DNA of 64,000 bases, taken from assembly GCA_947378305.1 (NCBI GenBank), contig CANCJJ010000001.1:248001-312000 (forward strand), given 5' to 3'. The position numbers and the translations under genes are program-made. Each line of letters opens with the position of its first letter. Position 1 is the first letter of the stretch. The notes below the pieces were generated by a model that worked only from the letters and a program-made list of their open reading frames with translations, had not been told where the DNA came from and ran no database searches. Positions 54,071 to 63,953 of this stretch are shown one piece after another. This DNA comes from Phenylobacterium aquaticum (GTDB lineage: Bacteria; Pseudomonadota; Alphaproteobacteria; Caulobacterales; Caulobacteraceae).

Positions 54071-56007
54071 TATCCGATCCGGTTTCTGACCAGGTCCTCA
54101 ACCACGGACGGATCGGCCAGGGTGGTGGTATCTCCCAGGTTTGACAGGTCATTCTCGGCAATCTTGCGCAAGATCCGCCGCATGATCTTGCCTGACCGGG
54201 TCTTGGGCAGGCCCGGGGCAAATTGCACGACGTCCGGGGCCGCAAAGGCCCCGATTTCACGTCGGACCCAGCCCTTGAGTTCAGCCTGTAGAATATCTGT
54301 CGGGGTGACGTCGGAGTTCAGGGTCACAAAGCAATAGATCCCCTGGCCCTTCACATCGTGAGGGAAGCCCACCACCGCTGCTTCGGCCACATTGGGATTA
54401 CCGACCAGTGCGCTTTCGATTTCCGCCGTGCCCAGCCTGTGGCCAGAGACATTGATGACGTCATCCACCCGGCCGGTGATCCAGTAATAGCCATCCTCAT
54501 CCCGACGGCAGCCGTCGCCGGTGAAATACTTGCCGGGATAGGTGCTGAAATAGGTCGAGATGAACCGGTCATGGTCGCCATAGACCGTCCGCATCTGGCC
54601 AGGCCAGCTGTCGGTAATGCACAGGTTTCCGCTGACCTCGCCCTCCAGAACCTTGCCCTCGGCATCGACGAGCTGGAACTCGATTCCGGGCAGGGGTTTG
54701 GCGCAGGATCCGGGCTTCAGGGCGGTTGCGCCGGGCAGGGGCGAGGCCAGACAGGCGCCGGTCTCGGTCTGCCAATAGGTATCGACAATGGGGCAGCGAT
54801 GGTCGCCAACCACGCGATGATACCAGAGCCAGGCCTCCGGATTGATCGGCTCGCCGACCGTGCCGATCAGGCGCAAGGAGGCCCGGGAGGTTCGCTCCAC
54901 GGGCGCTTCCCCGTCGCGCATCAGGGCGCGGATGGCGGTGGGGGCGGTGTAGAAGATCTCGACCTGATACTTGTCGATCACCTCCCAGAAGCGGGAATTC
55001 GTCGGATAGGTCGGCACGCCTTCAAAGATCAGGCTGGTGGCCCCATTGGCCAGGGGACCATAGACCACATAGGAATGTCCGGTGACCCAGCCCACATCGG
55101 CGGTGCACCAGAAGACTTCGCCCGGACGATAGTCGAAGACCAGTTCATGGGTGTGGGCCGCCCAGGCCAGATAGCCCCCGGTGGTATGCAGGACGCCCTT
55201 GGGCTTGCCCGTTGAGCCTGAGGTATAGAGGATGAACAGGGGGTCCTCGGCGCTCATGGGTTCCGGATCACACTGGTCGGAGACGGTGGTCTTCAGGTCG
55301 GAATAATAGGCATCCCGCCCTGCCGTCATGGGCACATCTGCCCCGGTCCGTTTGATCACAATGACATCGGTCACATCGGGACAGTCGGCCAGGGCCTCGT
55401 CCACATTGCGCTTTAAGGGGACCACCTTGCCGCCGCGCATGCCCTCGTCGGCTGTGATGACCAGGCGGGAATCACAGTCCTGAATCCGGCCGGAAATGCT
55501 GTCGGGCGAGAACCCGCCAAAAATCACCGAGTGGATGGCCCCGATCCGGGCGCAGGCCAGCATGGCGACGGCGGCCTGGGGGATCATGGGCAGATAGATG
55601 GTGACCCGATCGCCTTTTTTGACACCCCGGGACTTTAGGACATTGGCCATGCGACAGACATCGGAATGTAGCTGGCGATAGGTCAGCTTGAGGCCGACAC
55701 CGCCTTCGTCGGGCTCCCAGATCAGGGCCACCTGATCGCCCCGGCTCTCCAGGTGACGGTCCAGACAGTTGACCGAGACGTTTAATATCCCGTCGGCATA
55801 CCAGCGGATCCGGAAGTCTTCGGCCTTGAAGGATACGTTCTTGATCTCGGTGGGGGGCGTGATCCAGTCGAGGCGCTCACCAACCTTGCGCCAATAGGAC
55901 TCAGGGTTCGACCGGGCTTCGGCAACGGCGGCCTCATAGCCTTCCGCCGTCATGTGGGTGCGCTGCGCCCAGGCCTCTGGAACTGGAAAAACGTCGAGTT
56001 CGTTCAC
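54070..56007 (-). CDS. acs: Acetyl-CoA synthetase
   Basis: 645 residues from the GTG at 56007, which has GGGAGG 6 bp upstream; the longer frame upstream is non-coding. [21 protein letters not shown] is the AMP-binding P-loop, [10 protein letters not shown] the adenylate motif, and the C-terminal [18 protein letters not shown] contains the regulatory lysine acetylated in Acs proteins. Converts acetate, ATP and CoA to acetyl-CoA. Confidence 0.98.
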   Translation of the reverse strand: MNELDVFPVPEAWAQRTHMTAEGYEAAVAEARSNPESYWRKVGERLDWITPPTEIKNVSFKAEDFRIRWYADGILNVSVNCLDRHLESRGDQVALIWEPDEGGVGLKLTYRQLHSDVCRMANVLKSRGVKKGDRVTIYLPMIPQAAVAMLACARIGAIHSVIFGGFSPDSISGRIQDCDSRLVITADEGMRGGKVVPLKRNVDEALADCPDVTDVIVIKRTGADVPMTAGRDAYYSDLKTTVSDQCDPEPMSAEDPLFILYTSGSTGKPKGVLHTTGGYLAWAAHTHELVFDYRPGEVFWCTADVGWVTGHSYVVYGPLANGATSLIFEGVPTYPTNSRFWEVIDKYQVEIFYTAPTAIRALMRDGEAPVERTSRASLRLIGTVGEPINPEAWLWYHRVVGDHRCPIVDTYWQTETGACLASPLPGATALKPGSCAKPLPGIEFQLVDAEGKVLEGEVSGNLCITDSWPGQMRTVYGDHDRFISTYFSTYPGKYFTGDGCRRDEDGYYWITGRVDDVINVSGHRLGTAEIESALVGNPNVAEAAVVGFPHDVKGQGIYCFVTLNSDVTPTDILQAELKGWVRREIGAFAAPDVVQFAPGLPKTRSGKIMRRILRKIAENDLSNLGDTTTLADPSVVEDLVRNRIG

Positions 56008-56133
56008 AATGTGCCTCCCATTTGAACCGGCCAGACCCTGTCCTAGAGCATTTTTTGGTCGGTTGGATACTGTGGGCAAGGAGAAAAACGCCAGCCGCCA
56101 GTCGAGGCTCTGCCGCGAGACGGCATGTCCCGC

Positions 56134-56154
56134 GGCCCGGCTTGAGTCCGGGCC
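56134..56154. promoter_or_regulatory. GC inverted repeat in the acs/creatininase divergent region
   Basis: GGCCCGG-CTTGAGT-CCGGGCC, a perfect 7-bp inverted repeat with a GANTC (GAGTC) in the loop, about 80 bp before the creatininase-family start. The 226-bp gap must hold promoters for both genes; nothing else clear is seen. Confidence 0.35.
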
Positions 56155-56233
56155 GGAATTCTGACCCTCCCGGTTTTCATAAACTCGTATTAGGCTGAGG
56201 TCCGACCCGGCTCCCTTCAAGGATGTTCAAACC

Positions 56234-56980
56234 ATGCTCCTGCACCTTTCGACCTGGCCTGAAGTTGAAGCTTTTCTGACCCGGTCCAGGACGGTGATCA
56301 TCCCCATTGGGTCAAATGAACAGCATGGGCCGACGGGCCTCCTCGGCACCGACTGGCTCTGCCCGGAAATCATCGCCCATCATGCCCAGAAGGATCACGA
56401 CATTCTGGTCGGACCCACCTTCAATATCGGCATGGCCCAGCACCATCTGGGGTTCCCGGGCACGATCTCGCTTCGGCCCAGCACCTTTATCGCCGCCCTG
56501 CGCGACTGGACCCTGTCCCTGGCGGGCCACGGCTTCACCAAGATCTATTTCCTGAACGGACACGGGGGAAATGTTGCGACCATTGAGGCGGCTTTTTCGG
56601 AAATCTATGCCGAGGCCAGCTATGCGGGCCGGGCCCGGGGATTTTCCCTGAAGCTCAAAAACTGGTGGGACCTGAAGGAGGTCATGCCCCTGGCCAATCG
56701 CCAGTTTCCCACCGGGCACGGTAGTCATGCCACCCCCTCGGAGATCGCCGTGACCCAGTGGGCCTATCCCGATGCGATCAAGACCGTGGCCTATTCCCCC
56801 CAGATCGCCCCAACCGGGCCCATTCGCGAAGCCCTGGATTTCCGGGCCCGCTATCCCGACGGTCGCATGGGGTCCGATCCGGCCCAGGCCAGTCCGGAAA
56901 AGGGCGGTGAGCTTGTACGGGTGGCCGCCGAGGGTCTGATTGCCGACCTGGCCGCCTTCTCGGCGGAGGTCGCGCCCTGA
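56234..56980 (+). CDS. Creatininase family amidohydrolase
   Basis: 248 residues. The metal-binding pattern is complete: PIGSNEQHGP (Glu and His), LLGTDWLCPEII (Asp), FLNGHGGN (His) and HGSHATPSEIA (Glu). The family includes creatininase, riboflavin-pathway ArfB-like amidases and the mycofactocin peptidase MftE; no specific substrate can be given. Its stop directly abuts the convergent Rieske stop (TGATCA). Confidence 0.9.
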   Translation: MLLHLSTWPEVEAFLTRSRTVIIPIGSNEQHGPTGLLGTDWLCPEIIAHHAQKDHDILVGPTFNIGMAQHHLGFPGTISLRPSTFIAALRDWTLSLAGHGFTKIYFLNGHGGNVATIEAAFSEIYAEASYAGRARGFSLKLKNWWDLKEVMPLANRQFPTGHGSHATPSEIAVTQWAYPDAIKTVAYSPQIAPTGPIREALDFRARYPDGRMGSDPAQASPEKGGELVRVAAEGLIADLAAFSAEVAP

Positions 56981-57349
56981 TCAGAGGGTGAAGATCTCGC
57001 CGTCCGTGACCGACACCGGCCAGGGCGTCAGGCGATCCCCCGCACAGGGTCCCCCGACACAAACTCCGTCAAGCGGGGTGAAGACGGCTCCATGGGCCGC
57101 GCAAAGTATCCGGTGGCCCTCTCGCGTCAGATACCGGTCATCCATGACGGCCAGGGGCCAGCCATTGTGCGGGCAGGAATCCACATAGCCGCGAACTTCA
57201 TTGCCCTGGCGGACGACAAATCCAGCAAACAGGGCCTGATCCTGTCGAAAGCGGAAGCCGCGCGCGCCCGGGTCCGGCAGGTCTTCGACAGCGCAGAGCC
57301 GTATCCCCGGTTTGGGCGCGGCAGGATTCCCGAACTCAGGCGGCCTCAC
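56981..57349 (-). CDS. Rieske [2Fe-2S] domain protein
   Basis: 122 residues. Cluster ligands C-x-H and C-x2-H are in DSCPHNGWPLAV and LCAAHGAVF, the Rieske ferredoxin pattern. No membrane segment, so probably a soluble ferredoxin-like electron carrier or an oxygenase component; no oxygenase partner is adjacent. ATG overlaps the YciI stop by 4 bp. Confidence 0.93.
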   Translation of the reverse strand: MRPPEFGNPAAPKPGIRLCAVEDLPDPGARGFRFRQDQALFAGFVVRQGNEVRGYVDSCPHNGWPLAVMDDRYLTREGHRILCAAHGAVFTPLDGVCVGGPCAGDRLTPWPVSVTDGEIFTL

Positions 57350-57633
57350 CCCAGGCGACCCAGGCTTGCCTTGAAGGCTGTGACCTGAACCGAGGCAAAG
57401 AGGCCAGCCAGGGCATAGGGGTCGTTGTCCGTAAAGGCTTGGGCCTCCTCTTGGGTTTCGACATCCAAAATCAGCAGGGAGCCTGCCATGGCCCCTTCGG
57501 AATCCAGCAGGGGGCCGGCCAGTTTCATCTTCTCGGCAAAGCCCCTCGCATAGGCCAGATGGGCCTCCCGGGTCGCCATGCGCAGCTCCAGGCTATCGGG
57601 TTTGTCATTACAGACGAGGACGAAGAGGCTCAT
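57346..57633 (-). CDS. YciI-like protein
   Basis: 95 residues: LFVLVCNDKPDSLELRMATREAHLAYA, then GSLLILDVETQEEAQAFTDNDPYALAGLF, the YCII/dimeric alpha-beta barrel pattern with the conserved DP. Function unknown. Ten bp after gpsA; coupled to the Rieske gene. Confidence 0.93.
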   Translation of the reverse strand: MSLFVLVCNDKPDSLELRMATREAHLAYARGFAEKMKLAGPLLDSEGAMAGSLLILDVETQEEAQAFTDNDPYALAGLFASVQVTAFKASLGRLG

Positions 57634-57643
57634 GGTATTTTCC

Positions 57644-58666
57644 TTAGGGGTGCGTGGCGGGGGCTGAATTTTCGGATCTCAAGGGGCGCGACAAAAGGCC
57701 GGCAATCGCGGCATCGACACTGACCTCATTGGCCAGAATGGCGGCGACGGCCTCGCTGATCGGAACCTCGACGCCAAGGCGCGCGGCCAGCTGACGCACA
57801 GCGGGTGCCGAAGCGACGCCTTCGGCGACGGACATCTTGCCGTCCAGGGCCTCCGCCAGGGTCTGCCCCGATCCCAGGGCCAGGCCCACACTCATGTTCC
57901 GCGATTGCGGACTTGAGCAGGTCAGGACCAGATCCCCCAGTCCGCAAAGCCCGGCTACCGTCTCGGCCTGACCACCCAGGGCCTGGGCGAGCCGGGTCAT
58001 TTCCGCAAAACCCCGGGTAATCAGGGCCGCATGGGCAGACCGCCCCAGGCCCCGCCCCTCGACAATTCCGCAGGCAATGGCCAGGACATTCTTTATGGCC
58101 CCGCCGACCTCGGCCCCGATCATGTCGGTCGCCAGATAGGGGCGGAAGGCCGGGGTGGCCAGCGCCTTGGCCAGCCGCTCTCCGAGCTCGATATCCGGAC
58201 AGGCCAGGGTGACCGCCGTAGGCAGGCCAAGGGCCACTTCCCGCGCAAAACTTGGCCCCGACAGGACAGCGGGGCGGGCCAGGGGCAGGGCCTGGTCCAG
58301 CACCTCAGTCATGAGGCTCAGAGAAGACTGTTCCACCCCCTTGGCACAGAGCAGCATGGGTTGGCCCGGTCGGGCGTGGCGCTGAAAGGCGCTCAGGCTC
58401 CCCCGCAGAAACTGGGCGGGGGTCACGTTCAAGACCATGTCCAGGTCGCCCAGGTCCGCCAGGTCTCCAGACACCTTCAGGCCGGTGTCCAGATCGATAC
58501 CGGGAAGAAACCGGGTGTTTCCCCGCCCGGCCCGTATATCGGCAATGACTTCGGGCTCCCTCGCCCAGAGGGTGGTTTCAAGACCGGCCCGGACGCAGAC
58601 CAGGGCCAGGGCGGTTCCCCAGGCTCCGGCACCGATAATGCCGGCTGAGCGGATGGGCAGGGTCAT
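57644..58666 (-). CDS. gpsA: Glycerol-3-phosphate dehydrogenase [NAD(P)+]
   Basis: 340 residues from the ATG at 58666. [16 protein letters not shown] is the NAD(P) motif, [23 protein letters not shown] and the [17 protein letters not shown] catalytic-lysine region are typical, and [15 protein letters not shown] and [18 protein letters not shown] complete it. Makes sn-glycerol-3-phosphate for phospholipids. Overlaps tsaD by 4 bp in the usual tsaD-gpsA order. Confidence 0.97.
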   Translation of the reverse strand: MTLPIRSAGIIGAGAWGTALALVCVRAGLETTLWAREPEVIADIRAGRGNTRFLPGIDLDTGLKVSGDLADLGDLDMVLNVTPAQFLRGSLSAFQRHARPGQPMLLCAKGVEQSSLSLMTEVLDQALPLARPAVLSGPSFAREVALGLPTAVTLACPDIELGERLAKALATPAFRPYLATDMIGAEVGGAIKNVLAIACGIVEGRGLGRSAHAALITRGFAEMTRLAQALGGQAETVAGLCGLGDLVLTCSSPQSRNMSVGLALGSGQTLAEALDGKMSVAEGVASAPAVRQLAARLGVEVPISEAVAAILANEVSVDAAIAGLLSRPLRSENSAPATHP

Positions 58667-59751
58667 GCCTTGGCTCCCTTGCGCCCGGCGGGGTGGCTGG
58701 GATTGGCAGCGGCGGCCCTGGGGTCGAGGGGCCAGCGGGGGCGAGCGGGGGCGTCGAGGCCATCCGTCAATCCAAGGGCCAGTCGCTCGGCCCCTGCCAG
58801 GGCGATCATGGCGGCATTGTCGGTGCAATAGATGAGGGGTGGTGCCGAAAAGGAAAACCCGTTGTGGCTGGCGGTGGCTTCGAGACGGCTGCGCACCAGG
58901 CGATTGGCCGCGACCCCGCCCGCGACCACAAATCGCCGATCGATATCAGTATGGTCCAGTGCATAGGCCAGCATGGCCCGGTCGGTGCGGTCTGTCAGTT
59001 GGCGGGCAATGGCCGTCTGCACACAGGCGGCCAGATTTCGACGATCGGTCTCGTCTGTCAGGGTCAGGGCCTGTCGCGCCGCGGCTGTCTTTAATCCGGA
59101 AAACGAAAAGTCACAGCCCGCCCGACCAAGCAGGGCACGGGGCAGGGCAAAGGCGCTCGCATCCCCGCCCTCTGCCAGGGTCTCCAGGGCAGGTCCTCCC
59201 GGATAGGGTAGACCCAGGCTCTTGGCGATCTTGTCAAAGGCCTCCCCCGCCGCGTCATCAATGGTGGTGCCCAGGCGAATACAGGCCCCGACACCCTCGA
59301 CGCTCAGGAGCTGACAATGGCCGCCCGACACCAGGAGCAGTAGAAAGGGATAGGGGATGTCCGAGGCCAGACGCGCCGAGACGGCGTGGCCTTCCAGATG
59401 ATTGACCGCGATCAGGGGCAGGTTTCGCGCGAGGGCCACCGCCTTGCCAAAGCTAAGGCCGACCATGACCCCCCCCACCAGTCCCGGACCCGCCGTGGCG
59501 GCCAGACCGGACAGGTCGTCATAGCCAATACCGGCATCCGTCATGGCTCGGCCCACTATGCCGTCAATCGCCTCCACATGGGCGCGGGCGGCAATTTCCG
59601 GAACCACGCCACCATAGGGAGCATGGGCGTCAATCTGGGAATAGATCACTGAAGACAGCACTTCGACCCGGCCATCGGCGTGGCGACGGACCACGGCGGC
59701 GGCGGTTTCATCACAACTTGTCTCGATCCCCAGCAGGGTCAGGGCTGTCAT
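58663..59751 (-). CDS. tsaD: tRNA N6-adenosine threonylcarbamoyltransferase TsaD
   Basis: 362 residues from the ATG at 59751 ([21 protein letters not shown]). Metal-binding [18 protein letters not shown], and the [14 protein letters not shown] and [12 protein letters not shown] signatures are present. Forms t6A37 in ANN-decoding tRNAs with TsaB/C/E. An upstream ATG at 59802 would overlap the divergent hemC promoter. Precedes gpsA. Confidence 0.97.
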   Translation of the reverse strand: MTALTLLGIETSCDETAAAVVRRHADGRVEVLSSVIYSQIDAHAPYGGVVPEIAARAHVEAIDGIVGRAMTDAGIGYDDLSGLAATAGPGLVGGVMVGLSFGKAVALARNLPLIAVNHLEGHAVSARLASDIPYPFLLLLVSGGHCQLLSVEGVGACIRLGTTIDDAAGEAFDKIAKSLGLPYPGGPALETLAEGGDASAFALPRALLGRAGCDFSFSGLKTAAARQALTLTDETDRRNLAACVQTAIARQLTDRTDRAMLAYALDHTDIDRRFVVAGGVAANRLVRSRLEATASHNGFSFSAPPLIYCTDNAAMIALAGAERLALGLTDGLDAPARPRWPLDPRAAAANPSHPAGRKGAKA

Positions 59752-59848
59752 GCCGTCCAATTGGCTCCGGTTGAGTATGGTTGCGGGCCGGGACTCCATC
59801 ATGTAGCACGCCGGAACATACATTCCCCGTTGAGGTAAACCCCACGCC

Positions 59849-60802
59849 GTGCCCACGCAACTGCCTGTTCGGATCGGGGCTAGAGGCTCCAAGCTTTCCC
59901 TGGCCCAGGCCGGGCACATGCAGCGCCGGATTGCGGCCGCCCTTGGCGCAGACCCCGCAGACGCCGAACGGGTCGCGCCCCTGATCGTCATCACCACCAC
60001 GGGTGACCGGGTACAGGACCGCCGACTGCTGGAAATTGGCGGCAAGGGCATGTTCACCAAGGAGATCGAGGAGGCCTTGCTGGAGGGCAAGATTGATTGT
60101 GCGATCCACTCTCTCAAGGACATGCCGGTGGCCTGTCCGGACGGCCTGACCCTTGCGGCCATACCGGAGCGCGAGGACCCCCGCGATGCTTTTCTCAGCC
60201 TGAAGTATGACCAGCTGGACGCCCTACCCCAGGGCGCGCGCCTCGGCACAGCCTCCCTGCGTCGCCAGGCCCAGTCCCTCCACCTTCGCCCCGACCTTGA
60301 TGTGCAAATGCTGCGTGGCAATGTCGATACGCGCCTGGCCAAGCTGGAGGCGGGGGAGGCGGACGCCATCCTTCTCGCCTATTCCGGACTGAAACGCCTG
60401 GGTCTCGGGCACCTGCCCAAGAGCCTGCTTGATCCCCGCGCCGTGCCCCCGGCCCCCGGTCAGGGGGCCCTGGCCATCCAGACCCGAACCGGCGACCAGA
60501 CAGCCGCCTGGCTGGAGCCCCTGCGTCACGCGCCAACCCTTCTGACCATTACGGCGGAGCGAGGCGCCCTGGCCGCCCTGGAGGGCTCTTGCAAGACCGC
60601 GATCGGGGCCCATGCCTGGATTGAAGGGGAGCGCTTGAGCCTGATTGTCGAGGCCCTGTCCCCGGATGGCCGTCACCGGTTCCGGCGTGAGGGGGCCATG
60701 GCGCTGGGCCCATCCGGCCTGACCGCCGCTGCGGAGCTTGGCCTCGACATGGGGCGGTCCATACTGGCCGAAGCGGGCGACCTGATTGCGCTCACTGATT
60801 GA
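59849..60802 (+). CDS. hemC: Hydroxymethylbilane synthase
   Basis: 317 residues from a GTG at 59849. IGARGSKLSLAQAGHMQRR and ITTTGDRVQDRRLLEIGGKGMFTKEIEEAL open the protein, ALEGSCKTAIGAHA holds the dipyrromethane-cofactor cysteine, and HSLKDMPV the conserved catalytic Asp. Divergent from tsaD across 97 bp. Followed by hemD, as in most Proteobacteria. Confidence 0.98.
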   Translation: MPTQLPVRIGARGSKLSLAQAGHMQRRIAAALGADPADAERVAPLIVITTTGDRVQDRRLLEIGGKGMFTKEIEEALLEGKIDCAIHSLKDMPVACPDGLTLAAIPEREDPRDAFLSLKYDQLDALPQGARLGTASLRRQAQSLHLRPDLDVQMLRGNVDTRLAKLEAGEADAILLAYSGLKRLGLGHLPKSLLDPRAVPPAPGQGALAIQTRTGDQTAAWLEPLRHAPTLLTITAERGALAALEGSCKTAIGAHAWIEGERLSLIVEALSPDGRHRFRREGAMALGPSGLTAAAELGLDMGRSILAEAGDLIALTD

Positions 60803-60835
60803 TTTCTGCGCGACCTCGGGCATGGTGGCGCCACC

Positions 60836-61540
60836 ATGACAGCCCAAACCCAGCATGTCTGGATTACCCGCGCCCAGCCCGGTGCAGCGGCGACCGCCCG
60901 ACGGCTCCGGGCGCGTGGATTTGAGCCCTGGGTCAAGCCGCTCTTGAAGGTCCGGCCCCTGGCGGTGAGTCTGCCAGACCTGACAGCTTTTGGGTCCCTG
61001 GCCTTTACGAGCGCCAATGGCGTGCGCGCCTTTGCAGCCCTGACGGCGGCGCGGGACTTGCCGGTCATGGCCGTTGGCCTGGCCACAGCGCGGGCGGCCC
61101 GGCGGGCGGGCTTTCAGAGGGTCCAGTCTGCGGATGGGGATGTCGAAACCCTCGCCCGTACCCTGAACCAGGCGACCTGGTCCCGGGACAAGCCTATCTT
61201 GCATGTCAGCGCTTCCGAGCCCTCCGGTGATCTGGCCGGAAGCCTGGCCCGGACCGGCCTAAGGGCCGAGACCCTCAAGGTCTATGAGACGATCCCGGTG
61301 CTCCCGTCCAAGGACAGCCTCGACAGGCTGGGAGATCTGGATTTCGTCCTGATTCACTCTGCCCGGGCTGCCAAGGTACTGGCTGATGTGCTTGCCCGCA
61401 GGCCCTGCCCGAACCTGAAGGTCCTTGGAATTTCTGAAGCAGCCCTCGCCCCCCTGACCCACACCCCCCTTGCCCTGCGTGCCCCTGCCCCGTTACCACT
61501 CGAACTTGCCCTGGTAAGTCTGCTAGAGGATGTTTCATGA
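60836..61540 (+). CDS. hemD: Uroporphyrinogen-III synthase
   Basis: 234 residues. VWITRAQPGAAATARRLRARGFEPWVKPLL is the first HemD lobe, LAFTSANGVRAFAAL and a later FVLIHSARAAKVLADVLA the typical TS/S motifs. HemD sequences diverge strongly, but position after hemC supports it. Its stop overlaps the next gene by 4 bp. Confidence 0.93.
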   Translation: MTAQTQHVWITRAQPGAAATARRLRARGFEPWVKPLLKVRPLAVSLPDLTAFGSLAFTSANGVRAFAALTAARDLPVMAVGLATARAARRAGFQRVQSADGDVETLARTLNQATWSRDKPILHVSASEPSGDLAGSLARTGLRAETLKVYETIPVLPSKDSLDRLGDLDFVLIHSARAAKVLADVLARRPCPNLKVLGISEAALAPLTHTPLALRAPAPLPLELALVSLLEDVS

Positions 61541-62385
61541 ATTCGACCCCCTCATCAGCGGACTCGACCCCCGTGCGCGCACCCTCCATCGCGGGACGGC
61601 TGGCCTGGGCTGTCCTTGTCTTTGCCATCCTTGTGCTTGCCCTGGGTGCCGCTGTCATCCGGTTCGCGCCCCGGGTCTTTCCCACCCTGCCTGTAGCCAC
61701 AAGCCCCGCGCCTGCGGCGGAACCGATCCAGCCCATGCCGCAGCCCCTGACCGTCGAGGCTCCGGTCATCAGCCCCGAAATTACCGGCAGTATCGCGGAG
61801 ATTGCCCGCCTGAATGCCCGGGTCGAAACCCTGGAGGCGCGGCAAAATCGCGCGACCCGTTCGGCGTCTGCGGCGCTTGCGGCCGCAGCCTTGCTGGACG
61901 CAGCCCAGACCTCCCGGCCCTTTTCCCGGGAACTGGCGGCTGTGACAGCCCTGCTGCCCGCCAATACCGACCTGGGAACCTTTCAGGCCCTGGCCGCCAC
62001 GGGAGCCCCCAGCCGGGCCAGTCTGGCGCTTGATTTCCCGGAATATGCGGCGCGTGCTGCTGTTGCGGCGCGGGACCCGGGCCAGGGGGCTGGAGTCTGG
62101 CCCCGCTTGATTGCCGGCCTGTCCCGTGTGGTCATGATCCGCCCTGTTGGCCATACCACGGGCCGGACACCAGATGCCCTTCTGGCCCGGGCCGAGACGG
62201 AGCTGTCCGAAGGCGATGTGGACCTGGCGCTCCAGACGCTTTCAGGCCTGCCGCCAGCTGCGGGTCAGGCCCTGGACCCTTGGCGCAAGCGCGCCCAGGA
62301 CCGGGCGGATATCGACCGTCACACAGCCCGGCTGCGGGCTGAGGCGCTCAAGGACCTTGCCGACCTGAACGGGGAAACCAAATGA
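61537..62385 (+). CDS. Mitofilin/COG4223-type membrane protein
   Basis: 282 residues. One N-terminal membrane helix (LAWAVLVFAILVLALGAAVI), a short coiled-coil (ITGSIAEIARLNARVETLEARQN) and a helical C-terminal domain ending DLALQTLSGLPPAAGQALDPWRKRAQDRADIDRH. Alphaproteobacterial proteins in this hemC-hemD-x-hemY position are bacterial relatives of mitochondrial mitofilin/Mic60. The call rests on position and architecture, not on a clear motif. ATGA-type overlaps couple it to both neighbours. Confidence 0.8.
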   Translation: MNSTPSSADSTPVRAPSIAGRLAWAVLVFAILVLALGAAVIRFAPRVFPTLPVATSPAPAAEPIQPMPQPLTVEAPVISPEITGSIAEIARLNARVETLEARQNRATRSASAALAAAALLDAAQTSRPFSRELAAVTALLPANTDLGTFQALAATGAPSRASLALDFPEYAARAAVAARDPGQGAGVWPRLIAGLSRVVMIRPVGHTTGRTPDALLARAETELSEGDVDLALQTLSGLPPAAGQALDPWRKRAQDRADIDRHTARLRAEALKDLADLNGETK

Positions 62386-63905
62386 TCAGAACCAGCCTGA
62401 TTCTGGCCTTTCTGGTCGCGGTTGTGGTGGCGGCCCTCACCCTGGCAGGCGAGGCGGGTCATGCCAGCATTGTCTGGCTGGGCTGGCGGGTTGACCTGAC
62501 CGCCTCTGCCCTGGTGCTGATCCTCATCCTGTTTGCCCTTGCGGCCATGGTGGGCTGGCGATTGATTGTCTGGGTGCTGGACACGCCGCGCCGGGCGGCT
62601 TCGGCCCGGGCGGAAACCCGGCGCAGACAGGCCCTGGACGTGCTGACCCGCGGCTTTATTGCGGCGGCCAGCGGGGATGGCACTGAGGCAAGGCGTCTGG
62701 CCGCCAAGGCTGCCGAACTCGCAACAGAAGCGCCGGGCCTGGCGCGGATCCTGGCCGCCCAGGCCGCTGAGGCCGCCGCCGAACCTGTCGCGGCCGAAGT
62801 TGCCTATGGCGTCATGCTGGGCTTTCCGGACATGCGCCTGGCTGGCCACAAGGGGCTCATGCAGCTGGCCTTCGCCAAGGGAAACCGGGCCGCAGGTCTG
62901 GGCCATGCCGAGCAGGCCTTTGGCTTGACCCGAACCGCCCGCTGGGCCTGGCGCGCCCTCCTGGAATCCCGCCTCGAAGACGGGGACTGGGACTCCGCCC
63001 GCAACCTGCTGAAGGCCGGGCTCGACCGCAAGATCGTGACGCCCCTGGTGGCCGAGCGCGGCCGCGCGGCCCTGCTGGCGGCCTCAGCGGCGCAACTGGA
63101 AACCTCCACCGAGGCCCGTGACCTGACCAAGGCGGCGGACTACGCCCTGGAAGCCGCCAAACTTCAGCCCGGCTTTGCCCCCGGCGTGGTCATGGCGGCA
63201 CGACTGCTGGCCGAACAGGGCAAGAGCCCCCGGGCGGCCCAGGTTCTGGAAACCGCCTGGAAAAAGGCCCCGCATCCGGCGCTCTGGCTGGCCTATCGTG
63301 ACCTGCGCACCAGCGAAACACCGCGTCAGAGGTCCACCCGCCTGTCGGGGCTTGCCGGACTCAATGCCGATCATCGTGAAAGCCGCATCCTGCTGGTCGA
63401 GGCGGCCTTGATCGGCGGTGAAGCGGCCCGCGCCTGGGACCTGGGGCGTGGCCTGCAAACCGAAGCCCTGACCACCCGCATTGCCGGCCTGCTGGCCCGG
63501 GCCGCCTTTGCCGCCGGTCATGCCGACGAGGCCCGCCTCTGGCTCGCCCAGGGGATGGGCGCGCCGGGAGAGCCCGACTGGTCAGACCTCGACCCGGAAG
63601 GCCGAGCCTTTGCCTACCAGCCCTCCGACTGGGCGCGTCTGGTGGTGAGCTTTGCCGAAACCGGCGAGCTGATTCACCCGCGCCACGAGCGTCGCGAACC
63701 CAGTCTCGGCGATCTTCCCGCCCTGCCCATCTCCTATGCGGACCAGGCCCACCTCCTGACCCAGGCCGGCGATACCGCCCCCTTCCCCATTGGCGAAGGC
63801 ATATATGACGAGGATGACGACCTCCCCCCGTCGCCCCCGCCTGGCGCAGAAAATGCCCCCGTCGCGCGACGCCGCTTGGCGAGACCGCCGCGAGGCGCTA
63901 AGTAG
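62382..63905 (+). CDS. hemY: HemY-type membrane TPR protein
   Basis: 507 residues. The HemY_N domain has two membrane segments (RTSLILAFLVAVVVAALTLAG and ASALVLILILFALAAMVGWRL), with WLGWRVDLTASAL between them. The remainder is a tetratricopeptide array: RGFIAAASGDGTEARRLAAKAAEL, NRAAGLGHAEQAFGLTRTARWAWRALLESRLEDGDWDSARNLL and ADYALEAAKLQPGFAPGVVMAARLLAEQGK among others. This is the E. coli-type HemY, not protoporphyrinogen oxidase. Coupled to the preceding gene; the last of the hemCD operon. A Pro/Asp-rich tail ends it. Confidence 0.92.
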   Translation: MIRTSLILAFLVAVVVAALTLAGEAGHASIVWLGWRVDLTASALVLILILFALAAMVGWRLIVWVLDTPRRAASARAETRRRQALDVLTRGFIAAASGDGTEARRLAAKAAELATEAPGLARILAAQAAEAAAEPVAAEVAYGVMLGFPDMRLAGHKGLMQLAFAKGNRAAGLGHAEQAFGLTRTARWAWRALLESRLEDGDWDSARNLLKAGLDRKIVTPLVAERGRAALLAASAAQLETSTEARDLTKAADYALEAAKLQPGFAPGVVMAARLLAEQGKSPRAAQVLETAWKKAPHPALWLAYRDLRTSETPRQRSTRLSGLAGLNADHRESRILLVEAALIGGEAARAWDLGRGLQTEALTTRIAGLLARAAFAAGHADEARLWLAQGMGAPGEPDWSDLDPEGRAFAYQPSDWARLVVSFAETGELIHPRHERREPSLGDLPALPISYADQAHLLTQAGDTAPFPIGEGIYDEDDDLPPSPPPGAENAPVARRRLARPPRGAK

Positions 63906-63953
63906 TCGCCCGCAAGATTGACGGCGTGTCCACCAGCCCCCGTCAAACGGTAT